Assembly (NCBI GenBank): GCA_016215115.1
Contig: JACRLN010000012.1
Location: 62,001 to 126,000, forward strand
Source: Nitrospirota bacterium
GTDB taxonomy: Bacteria > Nitrospirota > Thermodesulfovibrionia > UBA6902
Direction: 5' to 3'
Length of the DNA: 64,000 nucleotides
A program made the translations under genes and the position numbers. How positions within the stretch are numbered: position 1 is the stretch's first letter; every line of letters starts with the position of its first letter. The notes under the pieces were generated by a model. It saw nothing but the letters and a program-made list of their open reading frames with translations, searched no databases and was not told the origin of the DNA. This document shows, one piece after another, positions 24,173 to 32,980 of this stretch.

Positions 24173-27100
24173 ATGGGTTTAATTCATTTTTACAGAATAC
24201 CTGCCTTGTCAGAAGCAAGTGGAAAGGAACTTTTGCTGCTTTGCCGGCAAAAGATATCATCTGATATTGAAGGCTTAAAAACCGAATACTGTTTCAATAT
24301 TGAGACCCTTGAACCGATTACCTCTGAGGAGATAAAAACTCTCAAATGGCTTCTCGCTGAGACATTCGAGCCGGAGAAATTTTCCGATAAAAGCTTTTTA
24401 AACTCCGAAATTTCTGTAGGGGCGATTCATGAATCGCCCCTACGCCGAATGCCGAACGCCGAACTCATTTTCGAGGTTGGGCCCCGAATGAATTTTACAA
24501 CTGCGTGGTCAACGAATGCTGTTTCAGTTTGCCACGCTTGCGGACTTCATAAGATAACAAGGATTGAACGCTCAAGGCGCTATCAGTTATTTTTCAATCA
24601 GCAGATCAGTCAGGGCGCATTGCCATGCGCCCCTGCAACAAACTCTGAACTCTTCTCGTCACTTGTCACTCGCCACTCGTCACTGTTTTACGACCGGATG
24701 ACCGAGTGCCCTTATCCAAACCCCATAGAAACATTTGAAACAGGAATAAAACCGGAGCCTGTTTTTATTCTGCCGTTAATTGAAGAAGGTCCTGATGCAC
24801 TGCGGAAAATCAATAAGGAAATGGGGCTTGGCTTTGATGAATGGGATATCGAATATTATTATAATTTATTTGTTCGTGACATAGGCAGAGATCCCACCAA
24901 CGTTGAATGCTTTGACTTGAGCCAGTCGAACAGCGAACACTCACGCCACTGGTTTTTTAAAGGCAAGCTTATTATTGACAGCGAAGAAATGCCTCTTAAT
25001 CTTATTGAGATCGTCAAACTTCCTCTCGATTTAAATCCAAATAATAGCGTGATTGCATTCCGTGATAATTCGAGTTCAATCAGAGGATATAAAGTTCAGA
25101 CGATAATCCCTGAAAACCCTCTCGCTCCTTCGCCTTTTAGAAAGACTGTCCTTAACTATGATGTTATCTTTACCGCAGAAACTCACAATTTTCCAAGCGG
25201 GGTTGCCCCTTTTCCAGGCGCTGAAACAGGCACGGGTGGACGGATAAGAGATGTAGAGGCAACCGGAAGAGGAGGATTGGTCATTGCGGGAACGGCTGCG
25301 TATTGCGTCGGCAATCTTCTGATCCCCGGCTATGAATTGCCGTGGGAAGATAAATCATTTCATTATCCCGATAACCTTGCAACGCCCCTTGAAATCGAGA
25401 TTCAGGCGTCAAACGGCGCATCTGATTACGGAAATAAATTCGGCGAGCCTGTTATACAGGGATTTACACGCTCATTCGGCATGAGGCTGTCAAATGGTGA
25501 ACGTTACGAATGGATTAAGCCAATTATGTTCACAGGCGGAATCGGACAGATGGATGCGCGGCATATAGAAAAAGAAAAGCCCGGGAAAGGGATGCTGGTT
25601 GTAAAAATCGGCGGGCCCGCATACAGAATCGGCATCGGCGGCGGCGCTGCATCGAGCATGATACAGGGAGAGAATATTGCCGAACTTGATTTTAATGCTG
25701 TTCAGCGTGGTGATGCGGAGATGGAGCAGAAGATGAACAGGGTCCTGCGCGCCTGCATTGATATGGGCGATGAAAACCCGATTGTCAGCATTCATGATCA
25801 GGGCGCGGGTGGTAACTGCAATGTAGTGAAAGAGATAATTTATCCTGCAGGCGCAAAGATTGAAGTGAGAAAAATCCAGCTCGGTGACAACACTCTCTCG
25901 GTCCTTGAGATATGGGGGGCTGAATATCAGGAACAGAATGCCCTGCTTTTAACACCTGAGGCTGTCGCTCTTTTTCGAAAAATGTGTGAACGCGAGAAAG
26001 TTCCTTATGCCGTAATCGGCGAGATTACCGGCGATGGCTATATTATTCTTTATGATGAAAATGACGGGAGTACGCCTGTTAATCTTTCTTTGAGAAAAAT
26101 CCTCGGCGATATGCCTCAAAAGACATTTCTCCTTGATAGTATCCGGATAGAGAATAAGCCTCTTAAATTACCGGAAAACATCCCAGTAAAAGATGCACTT
26201 GAAAGAGTGCTCCGTCTGCTGTCAGTCGGGTCCAAAAGATTTCTTACAAACAAGGTCGACCGATGTGTTACAGGACTTATTGCACGACAGCAATGCGCGG
26301 GTCCCCTGCAGCTTACTGTGTCCGATGTTGCTGTTATTGCTCAAAGTCACTTTGGACTGACCGGCGCTGCGATAGCAATTGGTGAACAGCCGATAAAAAC
26401 ATTGATTAATCCTGCTGCGATGGCCCGTATGAGCGTAGGTGAGGCCTTAACAAATATTGTATGGGCGAAGATCAGCGCACTGGAAGATATCAAATGTTCC
26501 GGCAACTGGATGTGGGCTGCAAAACTGCCTGGCGAAGGAGCAAAGTTGTACGATGCGGCGGTTGCTTTAGGCGATATTTTAACAAAGCTCGGTATCGCAA
26601 TTGATGGCGGTAAAGACAGTCTCTCAATGGCCGCACAGGTCAAAAGACAGGAAACAGTAAACAGGGAACAGGGAACAGAAGACAGCGAGCAAACAACAGA
26701 GGTTGTTAAGTCACCCGGGACTCTCGTTATATCGGCTTATGCGACATGCCCTGACATTACAAAAGTGGTTACTCCTGATATTAAAAAACCGGGCCAAAGC
26801 AAACTTATTTATATCGATCTTGGCAACGGGAAGAACCGCCTTGGCGGAAGCGCATTGGCACAGGTGTACGACCAAATCGGGAATGAGTCCCCCGATGTTG
26901 ATGACCCGAAATTATTAAAAAGTGCATTTAACGCTGTACAATTATTGATAGAAAAAGGATTGATTCTTTCAGGTCATGATAGAAGCGACGGCGGCCTGAT
27001 TACTACACTCCTTGAGATGGCGTTTGCAGGAAATTGCGGAATCGAGATAAATCTCAGATCGGAAGCGGGGAAGCGGGGAAGCGGGGAAGCAAAAGATGGA

Positions 27101-28321
27101 GTTTCCGAACGTTCGAGCTTAACCTCTTCCGCGCTTCCGCACTTATTCTCCGAAGAACTGGGTTTGGTTATCGAATATCTTCCTGAAAAAGAGGATAAGA
27201 TCATCTCGACTCTTAATAATTACGCTGTGCCTTATCAAATCATAGGCAGAACCTTATCTGAAAAGAAAATCAGAATAGACTTCCGCGCTTCCGCGCTTCC
27301 GGACTTCCTCACTGTTCTTGACGAGGACATGCGTGTCCTTAGGGACATCTGGGAAGAGACAAGCTATCAGCTTGAACGGCTGCAAGCGAATCCTGATTGT
27401 GCTTTGGAGGAGAAGAAAAATATTTATGACAGAAAAGGGCCACAATATATTCTAACCTTTACGCCTGAAGCATCCTACTCCCTACCCCCTAATCCCTATC
27501 CCCCTAAGGTTGCGATTATCCGCGAGGAAGGCAGTAACAGCGACAGGGAAATGACATCGGCTTTTTTTGAGGCAGGGTTTGAACCGTGGGACCTGACAAT
27601 GACGGATTTTCTCGAGGGAAGAATCACGCTCGCTGATTTCAGGGGAATAGCATTTGTCGGCGGTTTCAGTTATGCAGACGTGCTGGATTCAGCAAAGGGA
27701 TGGGCAGGAGTTATTCGTTTCAACAAAGGAATATGGGAAGAATTCCAGAATTTTTATCAAAGAAAAGATACATTCAGTCTCGGCGTGTGCAATGGATGCC
27801 AGCTCATGGCATTACTTGGATGGGTTCCCTGGCAGGGCATTAAAAATACGGAACAACCGAGATTTATCCATAACGTATCCGGAAGATTTGAATCACGATT
27901 TTCGACCGTTAAAATACTTCCGAGTCCGTCAATTATGTTAAATGAGATGAAAGGTTCAGTACTCGGTATTTGGGTTGCTCATGGTGAAGGCAGGGCGCAT
28001 TTCCCGGATGAAAACATACTTAAAAAGATAGAAAAGGATAATCTGGCGCCGGTACGTTATGTTGAAGACAATAATGAAATTACAATGAAATATCCCTATA
28101 ATCCAAATGGTTCTGTTCATGGCATAGCGGGTCTCTGCTCCCCGGATGGAAGACATTTGGCAATAATGCCCCATCCTGAAAGGACGTTCCTGAAATGGCA
28201 ATGGCCGTGGATGCCTGAGGATTGGAAAGTAGGGGCGAACGGCCGTGCGCCCTTACAGGCATCACCGTGGTTGAGGATGTTTCAGAATGCACGGGAATGG
28301 TGCGATAAAAACAGGGATTAA
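24173..28321 (+). CDS. purL: phosphoribosylformylglycinamidine synthase, large single-chain type
   Basis: A 1382-residue FGAR amidotransferase of the large (PurL plus PurQ fused) type, longer than the usual 1290-1300. Family marks: EVGPRMNFTTAWSTNAVSVC, SEHSRHWFFKG, TAETHNFPSGVAPFPGAETG, GGAASSMIQG, HDQGAGGNCNVVKE, DGGKDSLSMAAQ, GHDRSDGGLITTLLEM. The C-terminal glutaminase has the nucleophile Cys1206 in LGVCNGCQLM and the His/Glu of MPHPERTF. The excess length comes from repeat insertions: two palindromes and a heptamer tract in the N-terminal domain, an AACAG-type tract, two octamer tracts, a CCCTA tract, and one palindrome near the C-terminus. All keep the frame. It stands ahead of purF. 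Confidence 0.95.
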   Translation: MGLIHFYRIPALSEASGKELLLLCRQKISSDIEGLKTEYCFNIETLEPITSEEIKTLKWLLAETFEPEKFSDKSFLNSEISVGAIHESPLRRMPNAELIFEVGPRMNFTTAWSTNAVSVCHACGLHKITRIERSRRYQLFFNQQISQGALPCAPATNSELFSSLVTRHSSLFYDRMTECPYPNPIETFETGIKPEPVFILPLIEEGPDALRKINKEMGLGFDEWDIEYYYNLFVRDIGRDPTNVECFDLSQSNSEHSRHWFFKGKLIIDSEEMPLNLIEIVKLPLDLNPNNSVIAFRDNSSSIRGYKVQTIIPENPLAPSPFRKTVLNYDVIFTAETHNFPSGVAPFPGAETGTGGRIRDVEATGRGGLVIAGTAAYCVGNLLIPGYELPWEDKSFHYPDNLATPLEIEIQASNGASDYGNKFGEPVIQGFTRSFGMRLSNGERYEWIKPIMFTGGIGQMDARHIEKEKPGKGMLVVKIGGPAYRIGIGGGAASSMIQGENIAELDFNAVQRGDAEMEQKMNRVLRACIDMGDENPIVSIHDQGAGGNCNVVKEIIYPAGAKIEVRKIQLGDNTLSVLEIWGAEYQEQNALLLTPEAVALFRKMCEREKVPYAVIGEITGDGYIILYDENDGSTPVNLSLRKILGDMPQKTFLLDSIRIENKPLKLPENIPVKDALERVLRLLSVGSKRFLTNKVDRCVTGLIARQQCAGPLQLTVSDVAVIAQSHFGLTGAAIAIGEQPIKTLINPAAMARMSVGEALTNIVWAKISALEDIKCSGNWMWAAKLPGEGAKLYDAAVALGDILTKLGIAIDGGKDSLSMAAQVKRQETVNREQGTEDSEQTTEVVKSPGTLVISAYATCPDITKVVTPDIKKPGQSKLIYIDLGNGKNRLGGSALAQVYDQIGNESPDVDDPKLLKSAFNAVQLLIEKGLILSGHDRSDGGLITTLLEMAFAGNCGIEINLRSEAGKRGSGEAKDGVSERSSLTSSALPHLFSEELGLVIEYLPEKEDKIISTLNNYAVPYQIIGRTLSEKKIRIDFRASALPDFLTVLDEDMRVLRDIWEETSYQLERLQANPDCALEEKKNIYDRKGPQYILTFTPEASYSLPPNPYPPKVAIIREEGSNSDREMTSAFFEAGFEPWDLTMTDFLEGRITLADFRGIAFVGGFSYADVLDSAKGWAGVIRFNKGIWEEFQNFYQRKDTFSLGVCNGCQLMALLGWVPWQGIKNTEQPRFIHNVSGRFESRFSTVKILPSPSIMLNEMKGSVLGIWVAHGEGRAHFPDENILKKIEKDNLAPVRYVEDNNEITMKYPYNPNGSVHGIAGLCSPDGRHLAIMPHPERTFLKWQWPWMPEDWKVGANGRAPLQASPWLRMFQNAREWCDKNRD
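24416..24443 (+). repeat. 28-bp palindrome in purL, copy 1
   Basis: Perfect palindrome GTAGGGGCG-ATTCATGAAT-CGCCCCTAC read in frame as VGAIHESPLR, inserted in the N-terminal domain of PurL. Confidence 0.92.
24609..24636 (+). repeat. 28-bp palindrome in purL, degenerate copy 2
   Basis: GTCAGGGCG-CATTGCCATG-CGCCCCTGC, same length and layout with a different centre; read as QGALPCAPA in PurL. Immediately followed by a heptamer tract. Confidence 0.7.
24656..24685 (+). repeat. heptanucleotide repeat in purL
   Basis: TCGTCAC-type units (period 7, four copies), read in frame as [10 protein letters not shown]. Confidence 0.8.
26645..26685 (+). repeat. heptanucleotide repeat in purL (AACAG type)
   Basis: Units ending AACAG or GACAG repeat every 7 bp, read as RQETVNREQGTEDS just after the DGGKDSLSMAAQ motif. 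Confidence 0.7.
27060..27141 (+). repeat. octanucleotide repeat pair in purL
   Basis: AGCGGGGA units (period 8) on the left and CGCTTCCG units on the right, partly inverted to each other; read as EAGKRGSGEAKDG and SSALPHLF. Confidence 0.7.
27279..27308 (+). repeat. octanucleotide repeat in purL
   Basis: CGCTTCCG units with period 8, read as DFRASALPDFL. Confidence 0.65.
27475..27507 (+). repeat. CCCTA-type short repeat in purL
   Basis: Degenerate period-7 tract of CCCTA/CCCCTAA units, read as YSLPPNPYPPKV at the linker before the glutaminase domain. The complementary TTAGGG type follows the purL stop. Confidence 0.6.
28229..28256 (+). repeat. 28-bp palindrome in purL, copy 3
   Basis: GTAGGGGCG-AACGGCCGTG-CGCCCTTAC, read in frame as VGANGRAPLQ about 20 residues before the PurL C-terminus. 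Centre nearly identical to the copy in murD at 47431. Confidence 0.88.
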
Positions 28322-28353
28322 GGAGTAAGGATTAGGGATTAGGGGGTAGGGGG
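28321..28353 (+). repeat. heptanucleotide repeat after the purL stop
   Basis: GGATTAG/GGGGTAG units with period 7 beginning at the last base of the purL stop codon. Confidence 0.65.
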
Positions 28354-28445
28354 TTGTTGGATTTCAGGATTTTTAATCTTAAATGTTATACTAAGTCTGC
28401 TGATTATAATTTACTAAGACGGTCATAAGTAAAGCCACATAGATT

Positions 28446-28522
28446 GTCATTCCCGCAGTCCGTTGAGCGGGAATCCAGACGCTAAAGAACTGGATGCCCG
28501 ATTAAGAACTTCGGGCATGACG
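28446..28522. repeat. TCATTCCCG-type hairpin element, copy 2
   Basis: GTCATTCCCGCAGTCCGTTG then GCGGGAATCCAG, then CTGGATGCCCG and CGGGCATGACG; two nested hairpins between purL and purF. Confidence 0.8.
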
Positions 28523-28583
28523 ATTCATTTATGTGTCTTTACTTAAGAATTCATTAAGATATCTGGAAGAGGGAATACATAAT

Positions 28584-30038
28584 ATGAACAAGAAATTATT
28601 TCACTCGTCACTCGTCACTCGTCACTCCTCACTGTTTTCTGACAAGTTTCATGATGAATGCGGAGTATTCGGCATTTACGGTCATAATGAGGCTGCAAAC
28701 CTGACATATCTGGGGCTTCATGCCCTTCAGCACAGGGGACAGGAAGGAGCCGGTATATGTTCTTCCGACGGAAGACAGCTTAATATTGAAAAATCCATGG
28801 GGCTTGTTGCTGACATTTTTTCTGAAAAGCGGTTGAAACGGCTTCCCGGAGATATAGCGATCGGGCATAATCGCTATTCCACGGCAGGATCAAGCTCTTT
28901 GAAGAATGTTCAGCCTATCATGGTCAACTTTTCTCTTGGTTCCCTCGCAATTGCACATAACGGCAATCTTGTAAATGCACTTGAGTTGAGAAGCGAACTT
29001 GAGTCAAATGGGGCTATATTCCAGTCAACATCAGACAGCGAGGTGATTGTCCACCTTATTGCAAGCTCCCGGGGCAGTCTATATGAACGTCTTATAGATG
29101 CAATAAAGGCTATCTCCGGCGCTTTCAGTCTATTAATCATGACCGAAAATGAGCTAATCGCAATCAGAGACCCTTATGGATTCAGACCCTTGAGCATTGG
29201 CAGATATGACGGCGCATATGTTGTTGCATCTGAGACGTGTGCACTGGACCTCATAGGGGCAAAATATGTAAGAGACGTTGAACCTGGAGAGATGGTTATT
29301 ATTAATGAAAACGGAATAAATTCGATGAAACCGCTGCAGTCCCCGAGAAATGCCTTTTGCATTTTTGAATTTATATATTTTTCGAGACCCGACAGCAATA
29401 TATTCGGAAATATCAATGTAGATGCAGTGAGAAAGGAATTCGGCCGGCAATTAGCGAGAGAACATGGCATCGAAGCGGATGTTGTTATCCCGGTGCCTGA
29501 TTCAGGGGTCCCTGCATCATTGGGTTATGCACAGGAAAGCAAAATACCTTTTGATTTCGGATTAATAAGAAATCACTATGTGGGCCGTACATTCATTGAA
29601 CCCCGGCAGTCCATACGGCACTTTGGCGTAAAGATAAAATTAAATCCTGTCCGGAAACTCCTTGAAGGCAAAAGGGTTCTGGTGATTGACGATTCAATTG
29701 TAAGAGGAACTACAAGTAAAAAGATTGTAAAAATGATAAAGGAAGGCGGCGGGGCCAAAGAAGTGCATATGAGAATAAGCTCTCCTCCTACCATCGGCCC
29801 ATGTTTCTACGGCATTGATACGCCTTCAAGAAAAGAACTGATTGCAGCTACTCATAGCGTTGATGAAACAAGAAAATATATTACAGCCAACACCCTTCAA
29901 TACTTAAGTCTTGCAGGATTGCTTAAAGTAGTGCCCAATCCTGAAAAATATTGTACAGCATGTTTTGATGATAACTATCCTGTGCTGACACATCAGGAAA
30001 AAATAGAGCAGATGGAGCTCTTTCTGACAGGCTCTTAA
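28584..30038 (+). CDS. purF: amidophosphoribosyltransferase
   Basis: About 484 residues from the ATG at 28584, chosen because GAGGGAA lies 9 bp upstream; an in-frame ATG at 28533 lacks a site. It catalyses the first committed step of purine synthesis. The catalytic Cys of the glutaminase is in [12 protein letters not shown], residue 26, so a 25-residue propeptide must be removed; part of that propeptide ([11 protein letters not shown]) is made of heptamer repeat. [12 protein letters not shown] and GHNRYSTAG follow. The PRTase motif is [18 protein letters not shown]. Cys residues in [12 protein letters not shown] fit the Bacillus-type 4Fe-4S enzyme. The stop overlaps the convergent pilin gene by 4 bp. 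Confidence 0.95.
   Translation: MNKKLFHSSLVTRHSSLFSDKFHDECGVFGIYGHNEAANLTYLGLHALQHRGQEGAGICSSDGRQLNIEKSMGLVADIFSEKRLKRLPGDIAIGHNRYSTAGSSSLKNVQPIMVNFSLGSLAIAHNGNLVNALELRSELESNGAIFQSTSDSEVIVHLIASSRGSLYERLIDAIKAISGAFSLLIMTENELIAIRDPYGFRPLSIGRYDGAYVVASETCALDLIGAKYVRDVEPGEMVIINENGINSMKPLQSPRNAFCIFEFIYFSRPDSNIFGNINVDAVRKEFGRQLAREHGIEADVVIPVPDSGVPASLGYAQESKIPFDFGLIRNHYVGRTFIEPRQSIRHFGVKIKLNPVRKLLEGKRVLVIDDSIVRGTTSKKIVKMIKEGGGAKEVHMRISSPPTIGPCFYGIDTPSRKELIAATHSVDETRKYITANTLQYLSLAGLLKVVPNPEKYCTACFDDNYPVLTHQEKIEQMELFLTGS
28601..28633 (+). repeat. heptanucleotide repeat in the purF propeptide
   Basis: TCACTCG units with period 7, four to five copies, read in frame as [11 protein letters not shown] upstream of the catalytic Cys. 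Confidence 0.85.
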
Positions 30039-30493
30039 AAGTTTCTATTATTATTGCAATCTATATCGAAAGTCTCTCCAGCTATTCTCGTTCCGTCAAT
30101 GCCTGTTGCTATTGCATGAAAACACGGCGTTTGCGCCGCGCCGTTTAAGTCCTGATTTGAAACTATCCGGTAGCTGAAATTAGCCGCATTTCCGGGCTGA
30201 AATCCTGGAAGTGCTTCGCCTGCCGTAGTTCGAATTGCTGTTTCATTAGCGTCGCGAACAGCAAAGGTGCTCCCCGCAGCGCCGAGGGTTGCCGTATATC
30301 TTGCACTTTCAGCAAAAAACTGTTCCTCAAGAAGCCGTAACGCCTGAAGATTTGTATACGCCTCTGTCCTTGCTGCGTTTCTCTGCTGGCCGACATAGGC
30401 TGGAATTGCGATCATAGCAAGTATGCCGATTATTGTTACGACAATAATCAGCTCTACGAGGGTAAATCCTTTATGTGAAGAAATTGCTTTCAT
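30035..30493 (-). CDS. type IV prepilin, PilE/PilA-like
   Basis: A 152-residue type IV prepilin. The leader MKAISSHKG is cleaved before F in [20 protein letters not shown], with Glu5 of the mature protein present. The C-terminal part has two Cys (TPCFHAIAT and FDIDCNN) that could form the D-region disulphide. [20 protein letters not shown] resembles PilE-type pilins that follow the shape of Neisseria and Geobacter pilins. The ATG at 30493 follows GGAGAACAT. It is the last of three same-strand prepilin genes and differs most from the other two. Confidence 0.9.
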   Translation of the reverse strand: MKAISSHKGFTLVELIIVVTIIGILAMIAIPAYVGQQRNAARTEAYTNLQALRLLEEQFFAESARYTATLGAAGSTFAVRDANETAIRTTAGEALPGFQPGNAANFSYRIVSNQDLNGAAQTPCFHAIATGIDGTRIAGETFDIDCNNNRNF

Positions 30494-30522
30494 ATGTTCT
30501 CCTTTACCTACGTTATATATAA

Positions 30523-31020
30523 TTAATCCGCAGCAACAACTTTAGTATAAATTAGCGTGCCAGTGTTATCCTGAACTGTTATGTTAATAGCACCCATAGG
30601 AAGATGGGAGCAGTCAATTTGTCCCAGTGCCGTGCCCCCGGATTTCCACAGATTAAGTGCAGGATTCCATGGCGAAATCTCAGACCTGTTTGCCGTATAA
30701 AGAATGCATAACCCGTTTGCTTTTGCAAATTCTCCCGCCAAACCGTTGTTATTCATATCCACACCAACTTGAATTTGACCGTTTCCATCCGTATCGATTT
30801 CCGTCATCAATGCCTGAAAACCTATCCTTCGGGCTGCATGTATCCAAGCCTGGATTTCAGGTGCTGCCCCTTCTGCTGACCTGATTACTGCGCTTTTCCT
30901 CGCGCGCTCCTGTAAACCGATATAACCGGGAATACTGGTTGCAGCGAGTATGCCAATGATGGTTACTACAACGAGAAGTTCGATAAGAGTAAAACCTTTT
31001 TCATGTGTATGCTTGGACAT
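30523..31020 (-). CDS. type IV prepilin, paralogue 2
   Basis: A 165-residue prepilin with the leader ending [20 protein letters not shown]. The following IPGYIGLQERAR matches the first paralogue (IPGYIGMQERGR), so the two arose by duplication. A loop IDTDGNGQIQVGVDMNNNG carries calcium-binding-like Asp/Asn residues. Two Cys (ANGLCILYTANR and QIDCSHLPM) are conserved between the two. The ATG at 31020 follows AGGGAGAT. It encodes a probable pilus subunit or pseudopilin. Confidence 0.9.
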   Translation of the reverse strand: MSKHTHEKGFTLIELLVVVTIIGILAATSIPGYIGLQERARKSAVIRSAEGAAPEIQAWIHAARRIGFQALMTEIDTDGNGQIQVGVDMNNNGLAGEFAKANGLCILYTANRSEISPWNPALNLWKSGGTALGQIDCSHLPMGAINITVQDNTGTLIYTKVVAAD

Positions 31021-31079
31021 TATTCCAATCTCCCTAAAAAAGAAGGAGGGAATGTTTCCCTCCTTCGTAATCCATTCTT

Positions 31080-31586
31080 TTAGTCAGCTGAGATGAACTG
31101 TGTCGCAATCGTGGTTCCCGCGCCATCCTGTGCAGTTAATGTGATATTTCCATTAGCAGGGTGAGTACAGGAAATATAACCGGGACCGGGAACTGCAGCC
31201 TGCCACATATTGACAGTGGCATTCCACGGAGACATTTCAGTTGCTCTATTTGCAACATATAATGCGCATAATCCGTCAGCAGCGGCATACGCAGTTGCGA
31301 GCACAGCATTAGTGGAATCTGTACCAACTACAACTGAACCACTACCATCTGTATCAACCCAGGTGTTAGCTGCCCGTCCGTCTTTTGCTGCTGTAATCCA
31401 TGCCTGAAGGTCAGGTACTGCTGTGGTAAGTCCCCTCTGTGTACCACCTAATCTTCCTCTTTCCTGCATACCGATATATCCTGGAATTGCGATAGCTGCC
31501 AGAATGCCAATGATGGCAACAACTATCAATAATTCAATCAAGGTAAAACCTTTTTGCTCTCTGATATTGTTAATCGCTTTGTACAT
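31080..31586 (-). CDS. type IV prepilin, paralogue 1
   Basis: A 168-residue prepilin with the leader ending KGFTLIELLIVVAIIGILAA. The C-terminal part has a WVDTDGSGSVVVGTDS loop and Cys in ADGLCALYVANR and ISCTHPANG, as in paralogue 2. AGGAGG precedes the ATG at 31586, the strongest ribosome-binding site of the three, so this is probably the major subunit. No pilus assembly genes (pilB, pilC, pilD) are in the window. A sigma-54 type promoter was looked for upstream and not found. Confidence 0.9.
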   Translation of the reverse strand: MYKAINNIREQKGFTLIELLIVVAIIGILAAIAIPGYIGMQERGRLGGTQRGLTTAVPDLQAWITAAKDGRAANTWVDTDGSGSVVVGTDSTNAVLATAYAAADGLCALYVANRATEMSPWNATVNMWQAAVPGPGYISCTHPANGNITLTAQDGAGTTIATQFISAD

Positions 31587-31919
31587 TTACGTCCTCCTGT
31601 TTTAAATCTGATTTTTGGTCCTATTGACCGTTTATAATTTTAAAGGGAAGTCTATCAAATCTGTCTATTTGCTCCCCTTCCTTAAGTCTTACTCATCACC
31701 TCCTCTTTTAAGTTTTCAACAGTTAATCTGTTTTTCGTTTTTATTAAAGCATTTTTTATACCAGATGATTTATCTGTAAAAAAACTAATTATTACAGGCA
31801 GTTGCTTGTTTTGTATAAGGTGATGTCAGATGTGAATTAATTAAACTATTTGTCGTAACTGACGTTTTTTGTCAGTCAAGTTAGTAAGGTTCTCATAATA
31901 AATTGTACATACTTAGAAT

Positions 31920-31952
31920 CGTCATTCCCGCAGTCAGTAAGCGGGAATGACA
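31920..31952. repeat. TCATTCCCG-type hairpin element, short copy 3
   Basis: CGTCATTCCCG / CGGGAATGACA single hairpin of 33 bp, lacking the second hairpin of the longer copies; probably an internal-deletion form. Confidence 0.8.
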
Positions 31953-32009
31953 AACAATACTTACGGCAGAGACTACCTGCAACCCCGTAACTGAAGGGTT
32001 GACAATAAA

Positions 32010-32038
32010 TTGAGATTTTTTATTTGACATGTTATAAT
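32010..32038 (+). promoter_or_regulatory. promoter of the M15/DUF882 gene
   Basis: TTGAGA (32010-32015), 17-bp spacer, TATAAT (32033-32038) with an upstream TG (extended -10). The ribosome-binding site AAGGAGG follows before the ATG at 32073. Confidence 0.75.
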
Positions 32039-32072
32039 GGGTCTTATTCTTTTTTAAAAGGAGGTATAATAC

Positions 32073-32657
32073 ATGAATTTAATTGAGAAAAAATTAAAAG
32101 CAGCATTAGATTTAATGGTAAGCAGACGGAGCATGCTTACCGGTGGTCTCGTAGCTTTAGCTTCGAGTTTTATCCCCCGTAAGGCCCTTTCAGCAGTAAA
32201 GGATATGCTGGTGCCTGAGCGGTCTCTTTTTTTGTACAATATTTATACCGGGGAAAAACTGCAGGCAGATTATTGGAGCAACGGACAGTACTTAACAGAT
32301 ACTCTTTTAGAGATCAATCATATTTTTCGTGACCATTTAACTGAAACAATCGAAGCGATTGATACTAATCTTTTAGACCTGCTTTTTGTCCTTAAGGAAA
32401 AACTTGGAATTAATGAACCATTTCACATTGTTTCCGGCTATCGCTCACCACAGACTAATGCCAAACTCAGAAAAATGAAAAGAGGGGTAGCCAAGAACAG
32501 TCTTCATATGTACGGGAAAGCTGTTGATATACGGGTACCGAGCTATTCTACCAAGGCTTTAAAGCTCACGGCGATGGATTTACGAGCAGGGGGTGTTGGA
32601 TATTATCCCCGGTCAGGTTTTGTTCATTTAGATGTGGGAGAAGTTCGCCACTGGTAG
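32073..32657 (+). CDS. Tat-exported M15A/DUF882 peptidase-like protein
   Basis: A 194-residue protein of the YcbK/DUF882 (peptidase M15A) family, zinc D,D- or L,D-type peptidoglycan hydrolase-like proteins. The N-terminus SRRSMLTGGLVALASSF is a twin-arginine signal. The fold's metal motifs are seen in VSGYRSPQTNAKL, NSLHMYGKAVDIRV and GFVHLDVGEVRHW (His, Asp and His ligands). A strong promoter and AAGGAGG site precede the ATG at 32073. It probably acts in the periplasm on peptidoglycan; it is transcribed alone. Confidence 0.88.
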   Translation: MNLIEKKLKAALDLMVSRRSMLTGGLVALASSFIPRKALSAVKDMLVPERSLFLYNIYTGEKLQADYWSNGQYLTDTLLEINHIFRDHLTETIEAIDTNLLDLLFVLKEKLGINEPFHIVSGYRSPQTNAKLRKMKRGVAKNSLHMYGKAVDIRVPSYSTKALKLTAMDLRAGGVGYYPRSGFVHLDVGEVRHW

Positions 32658-32674
32658 AAAATCGAGGTTGTGTT

Positions 32675-32696
32675 CCCCTCTTTGGCAAAGAGGGGG
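32675..32696. repeat. CCCCTCTTTG/CAAAGAGGGG hairpin element
   Basis: CCCCTCTTTG-G-CAAAGAGGGGG, a near-perfect inverted repeat right after the M15 gene. No T-tract follows, so it may work as an mRNA 3' stem rather than a terminator. Related copies at 50860-50935 and, in a variant form, inside ftsA. Confidence 0.7.
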
Positions 32697-32759
32697 TAAT
32701 AACCACCCGTAACTGTGAAGGATTACAGCCGGTTGCTTGTTTTAATTCTTATCGCAACC

Positions 32760-32768
32760 TGCTATAAT
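32760..32768 (+). promoter_or_regulatory. possible extended -10 promoter
   Basis: TGC-TATAAT (TATAAT 32763-32768), about 54 bp before the small 30-codon frame; no good -35. Confidence 0.4.
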
Positions 32769-32821
32769 TATACTTACAGTAGACGTATAAACATTTTAAG
32801 AGGACATTACGGGACACGAAG

Positions 32822-32914
32822 ATGACCTCTGAAATAAATAAAAACTCGGCATTTACCCAAACAGTAAAAAGCTTTTCTATCAATTGCATCCTCCGTCCAT
32901 CTCCAGTAAACTAA
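32822..32914 (+). CDS. possible 30-residue small protein
   Basis: An open frame starting MTSEINKNSAFTQTVK and ending RPSPVN. It lies behind an extended -10 element and a weak AGAGG/GAAG purine stretch. There is no match I recognise; it could equally be a leader or a non-coding transcript ahead of the gene at 33144. Confidence 0.25.
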   Translation: MTSEINKNSAFTQTVKSFSINCILRPSPVN

Positions 32915-32980
32915 GAATTTTATAATTGGCCGAGTTATTTAAAGAGGTTCTTCCGGGAAGAGTATGGATAAGCTAAACGC

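Larger units (their letters stand above)
31587..32072. other. intergenic region between divergent pilin and M15 genes
   Basis: About 486 AT-rich bases without a gene. It holds a small hairpin (ACTGAC 31858-31863 / GTCAGT 31871-31876), a short TCATTCCCG element (31920-31952) and the promoter of the M15/DUF882 gene (32010-32038). The pilin promoter was not identified. Confidence 0.6.

Noticed and set aside
31587-31760. Sigma-54 promoter for the pilin genes
   Set aside because: No GG-N10-GC pair with convincing flanks was found on the minus strand.
32658-32980. Riboswitch ahead of the 111-residue gene
   Set aside because: No known riboswitch core (c-di-GMP, cobalamin, SAM, TPP) could be recognised.
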